Source of the DNA: Alkalicoccobacillus murimartini
Lineage (GTDB): Bacteria > Bacillota > Bacilli > Bacillales > Bacillaceae_D
Reading direction: 5' to 3'
Assembly (NCBI RefSeq): GCF_030813245.1
Contig: NZ_JAUSUA010000003.1
Span: forward strand, 248,001-312,000
DNA: 64,000 nucleotides
Under the pieces are notes generated by a model. It saw only the letters and a program-made list of their open reading frames with translations, did not search any database and was not told where the DNA came from. The stretch's first letter is position 1. Every line of letters starts with the position of its first letter. The position numbers and the translations under genes are program-made. Of this stretch, positions 61,867 through 64,000 are shown piece by piece.

Positions 61867-61882
61867 TTGTATGCGTTTTCAT
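61867..61882. promoter_or_regulatory. cre site (CcpA) upstream of the PTS operon
   Basis: On the minus strand ATGAAAACGCATACAA matches the cre consensus WTGNAANCGNWNNCAW at every fixed position. It lies about 50 bases before the PRD regulator start, well placed for catabolite repression. Confidence 0.7.
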
Positions 61883-61906
61883 CACAGTCTCTTGATACAT
61901 GAATTG

Positions 61907-61919
61907 TCACATATTGTGA
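61907..61919. promoter_or_regulatory. Short palindrome in the divergent PTS/cyclophilin intergenic region
   Basis: TCACA-TAT-TGTGA is a perfect five-base inverted repeat, with further symmetric flanking (TTG...GAAG). It could bind the PRD regulator or another factor. Confidence 0.35.
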
Positions 61920-62018
61920 TGAAGTCAAGAACAGATTTGATTTTGGCTTTTTCGTTACGTTCATCATGTAGTATGATAAGGCTTTAGGAGTCAGTCACAT
62001 TAAAAGGAGTGCGTATAT

Positions 62019-62639
62019 ATGATGAAATGGGCAAAAGGACTAGGCATGGTTGCTGCAACAAGCCTATTTGTATTAAGTGGTTGTGGGACATCAGATATTG
62101 AACCCGAAGATACAACATCTGGAGAAGATCCAGTATCTGAAGAACCAAGCGGAGAAACAGTAACGGTTAACATGACGATGGATAATGGGGGAGAGGTTGT
62201 CATGGAGCTCTATCCAGATATTGCTCCAAAGACAGTGGATAACTTTGTCTCATTAGCAGAAGACGGATTCTACGATGGTCTAACGTTCCATCGAGTGATT
62301 CCAGGGTTTATGGTTCAAGGTGGAGACCCTGATGGAGATGGAACAGGAGGACCTGATCATTCAGTCGAAGGAGAGTTTTCAAGTAATGGTTTCCAAAATG
62401 ACTTGAAGCATGAGCGTGGAGTGCTCTCGATGGCAAGAAGCCAGGATCCTAATTCGGCTGGTTCTCAGTTCTTTATTGTGCTAGAAGATAGTTCTCACTT
62501 AGATGGAGATTATGCTGGATTTGGAAAAGTAATTGAAGGTATGGATGTTGTAGATGAGATAGCATCCGTCGAAACAGGAAGTCAGGACGAGCCTGTTGAA
62601 GGTCAAGAGCAGATCATTCAATCAATTACTGTAGAATAA
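62019..62639 (+). CDS. Cyclophilin-type peptidylprolyl isomerase lipoprotein
   Basis: A 206-residue secreted lipoprotein. The signal peptide ends in LSGC with Cys22 as the lipidated residue; an acidic linker to ~residue 48 precedes a cyclophilin domain. Active-site pieces FHRVIPGFMVQGGDP, SMARSQDPNSAGSQFFI and LDGDYAGFGKVIEGM are intact, so catalytic activity is expected. It would assist folding of secreted proteins on the outer face of the membrane. AAAAGGAG precedes the ATG. Monocistronic. Confidence 0.92.
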   Translation: MMKWAKGLGMVAATSLFVLSGCGTSDIEPEDTTSGEDPVSEEPSGETVTVNMTMDNGGEVVMELYPDIAPKTVDNFVSLAEDGFYDGLTFHRVIPGFMVQGGDPDGDGTGGPDHSVEGEFSSNGFQNDLKHERGVLSMARSQDPNSAGSQFFIVLEDSSHLDGDYAGFGKVIEGMDVVDEIASVETGSQDEPVEGQEQIIQSITVE

Positions 62640-62677
62640 GCAAGAGGAGTAGCACTTTATGTTCTTTAACTTATGAA

Positions 62678-62870
62678 GAAATTCAGACGCCTACCACTAA
62701 AACAAGCGGACGAAAATGGAGGGCCGACACCTGCAGGGTGTACAGGCTTATTGAAATGAACGGGCGTAGGTAAGCGTGCCTCTATTTTCGGGAGCGATAG
62801 CGTAGAACCCGTTAAACTCTGAACCCTTTTTTGATGGTACTACGTCGATTCATCAGCGTCGCCAAATTTC
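62678..62870. repeat. Folded intergenic element (possible MITE or structured RNA)
   Basis: Nested inverted repeats occupy most of the gap after the cyclophilin gene. Outer arms GAAATT-N2-GACGC (62678-62690) and GCGTC-N4-AATTTC (62856-62870) enclose an inner 12-bp stem CGAAAATGGAGG (62711-62722) with CCTCTATTTTCG (62779-62790, one G-U). Inside that is a hairpin ACACC-TGCAG-GGTGT (62727-62741) with GCC/GGC below it. An alternative long-range pairing ACGC-C-TACC (62687-62695) with GGTA-A-GCGT (62769-62777) also exists. No coding frame is supported. Confidence 0.55.
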
Positions 62871-62884
62871 ATTTAATTTATATA

Positions 62885-62925
62885 AAAGGGCCAAACAATG
62901 GTTTATCATTGTTCGGCCCTTTTTG
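62885..62925. terminator. Bidirectional terminator
   Basis: AAAGGGCC-AA-ACAATG and CATTGT-TC-GGCCCTTT pair around GTTTAT and are followed by TT on the plus side and flanked by A-rich sequence on the other. It separates the cyclophilin/element region from the convergent acetyltransferase gene. Confidence 0.85.
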
Positions 62926-62949
62926 TGATAAAAAGACTTCTGCTCTGTG

Positions 62950-63477
62950 TTACTTACTCGTATTCAACTCAGCTTTCTTCGTTAGATCTTTTTCATAAAA
63001 TAAGAAAGCGTGAGCTCTCTCAGGCAGCGTTAATTCTCCGACGGGCTGATAGTGTTGTCTGAGAAAGAGGCTTTGGGCTTTTTGATTGAGTGAGTACGTA
63101 TCAACTTTCATTGAAGTGAATCCGTTGTTCTTGGCCCACGTTTCTGCATAGTCTATAAGTTCTCCAGCGACACCTTGCTTACGAATCGTTGGATTGACGA
63201 CTAACCGGTGAAAAGTCACGGAATCAGACAATGATTGATGCCATGAAAATGTCTGATAGGCATCGGAGAAATGACGATCAATGGTAATTGACCCAGCTAT
63301 TTCACCGTTTGATTCCTTGACATATAGCGTTTCATTTTTAATATCGTTGTGGAAATGCTCAGGTAAAGGATACGTCTGATCCCACTGATCATTCTTTTCA
63401 TCAGCCATGACTTTAATGGTTTGTTTAACTATTTTAGTTAAATGTGGAACATCTGTTGATTTCGCTATTCGTATCAC
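62950..63477 (-). CDS. GNAT N-acetyltransferase
   Basis: A 175-residue acetyltransferase. The probable GTG start at 63477 gives the common VIRIAKSTDVPHL N-terminus and has GAGGTGA just upstream; a longer frame to 63525 lacks a site. The acetyl-CoA loop region is LVVNPTIRKQGVAGELIDYA, followed by SLNQKAQSLFLRQHYQPVG, both typical of Acetyltransf_1. Minus strand, divergent from the malic enzyme. Substrate unknown. Confidence 0.82.
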   Translation of the reverse strand: MIRIAKSTDVPHLTKIVKQTIKVMADEKNDQWDQTYPLPEHFHNDIKNETLYVKESNGEIAGSITIDRHFSDAYQTFSWHQSLSDSVTFHRLVVNPTIRKQGVAGELIDYAETWAKNNGFTSMKVDTYSLNQKAQSLFLRQHYQPVGELTLPERAHAFLFYEKDLTKKAELNTSK

Positions 63478-63613
63478 ATAATCACCTCGTTGCTTAACTG
63501 ATCTAATCATTACATGTTCACTCATACCTGTCGAGAAATGTGCCTAATTGAAAGAGAGTATATTTATATAAATTTAATAAACAATAAAGTAATTAAATAA
63601 AGCGGAATTCACA

Positions 63614-63642
63614 TTGACACAAAAATGTCAAGGGTGTATATT
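63614..63642 (+). promoter_or_regulatory. Promoter of the malic enzyme gene with inverted repeat over the -35
   Basis: TTGACA (63614-63619), exactly 17 bases and TATATT (63637-63642). The -35 is the left arm of TTGACA-CAAAAA-TGTCAA (63614-63631), a possible operator. Confidence 0.75.
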
Positions 63643-63699
63643 TTGTGACGCTAAGTAATTTGAGGAGTATACCTTTAACTAATGAAAGAAGGTCCTATT

Positions 63700-64000
63700 G
63701 TGAAATCTACACAGCTTGTTTCTAGAGACGGAATAAAGACATCTTTACGAGGGAAGGATTTATTAATGAATCCAACCTTAAATAAAGGTGTAGCATTTAC
63801 AGATGAAGAGAGAAAAGAACTCGATCTTGATGGGTTACTTCCACCTACTGTTTTAACAATAAAAGAACAAACAGATCGTGCCTATCAGCAATATTTGGCA
63901 CAACCAACAAACTTGCGAAAGAACGTTGTGCTAAGTGACTTAGCCAATCGTAATCGCGTATTATTCTATCGTTTATTTAGTGAACATATTGCTGAAATGC
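63700..64000 (+). CDS. NAD-dependent malic enzyme, 3'-truncated by window edge
   Basis: Only the first ~100 residues are in the window; the frame is open at base 64000. [18 protein letters not shown], followed by LDGLLPPTV, a RAYQQYL helix, and [13 protein letters not shown], match the N-terminal domain of NAD-type (SfcA/MaeA-like) malic enzymes, which convert malate to pyruvate and CO2. GTG at 63700 is preferred, with GAAAGAAGG seven bases upstream; the in-frame ATG at 63682 has no close ribosome site. Strong promoter at 63614-63642. Confidence 0.82.
   Translation, partial: MKSTQLVSRDGIKTSLRGKDLLMNPTLNKGVAFTDEERKELDLDGLLPPTVLTIKEQTDRAYQQYLAQPTNLRKNVVLSDLANRNRVLFYRLFSEHIAEM

Noticed and set aside
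1-64000. tRNA, rRNA, riboswitch or transposase genes
   Set aside because: Reading both strands I saw no tRNA-like T-arm/acceptor combinations, rRNA stretches, known riboswitch cores or transposase frames; a covariance-model scan could still find something short.

Overview
The window looks like chromosome of a low-GC Gram-positive member of the Bacillaceae, probably a free-living soil or alkaliphilic type. The evidence is strong AGGAGG-type ribosome sites, frequent TTG/GTG starts, U-tailed hairpin terminators, and Bacillus-style families (YesL/DUF624, IolS, YczE, BceAB, PRD-type PTS regulator, lacI/cre control). I see no tRNA, rRNA, CRISPR array, phage or insertion sequence. Most genes are ordinary metabolism, transport and regulation; the unusual material is in the intergenic repeat arrays and in one signalling operon.

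Layout. 1-8.0 kb: the 3' part of a membrane-anchored AraC regulator, a large glycoside hydrolase, a YesL-like membrane protein, an acetyltransferase, a Gfo/Idh oxidoreductase and a PfkB sugar kinase. 8.1-8.6 kb: a dense GCGCGAAAA repeat array. 8.7-14.3 kb: a two-component system, an aldo/keto reductase, a MepB-like protein, and a metallo-hydrolase/TetR pair with a long palindromic operator. 14.3-16.2 kb: a membrane-anchored hypothetical protein, an IolS-type reductase and small ORFs. 16.3-22.1 kb: histidine utilisation (hutH-hutU-hutI plus an amidohydrolase where hutG would be expected). 22.2-24.8 kb: a BceAB-type ABC exporter. 24.9-29.6 kb: a LacI regulator, alpha-xylosidase and orphan sugar-binding lipoprotein, with a shared operator in front of the first two genes. 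29.7-37.7 kb: SAM hydrolase, YczE-like protein, AraC/GyrI regulator, formate/nitrite channel, AAA ATPase, MurJ/SpoVB-like flippase, ASCH protein and TSUP permease.

37.7-41.6 kb: an NAD(P)-binding protein and an aldo/keto reductase lie between two degenerate CAAG/CTTG repeat arrays in opposite orientation; the right-hand array is an exact 255-bp-period tandem repeat carrying a conserved palindrome. 41.7-48.1 kb: DUF1206, ASCH, a second-type methionine aminopeptidase, GNAT, DUF2207, an MFS exporter and an alkyltransferase-like protein with Ser at the Cys position. 48.1-52.5 kb (minus strand): a tightly packed five-gene operon with an HATPase kinase-like protein, two STAS proteins, a SpoIIE-type PP2C phosphatase and a FapA/DUF342 beta-helix protein. 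It is a complete partner-switching set without a sigma factor and is the best candidate here for an undescribed system.

52.7-55.2 kb: a membrane-anchored hypothetical, a beta-hydroxyacid dehydrogenase, a DUF4269 protein and a Cys-rich miniprotein. 55.3-61.8 kb (minus strand): a galactitol-type PTS operon (PRD regulator, IIA, IIB, IIC, two zinc dehydrogenases and an unlisted 56-aa protein) with a perfect-consensus cre site upstream. 62.0-64.0 kb: a cyclophilin lipoprotein, a folded intergenic element of about 193 bp, an acetyltransferase, and the 5' end of an NAD-type malic enzyme that runs off the window.
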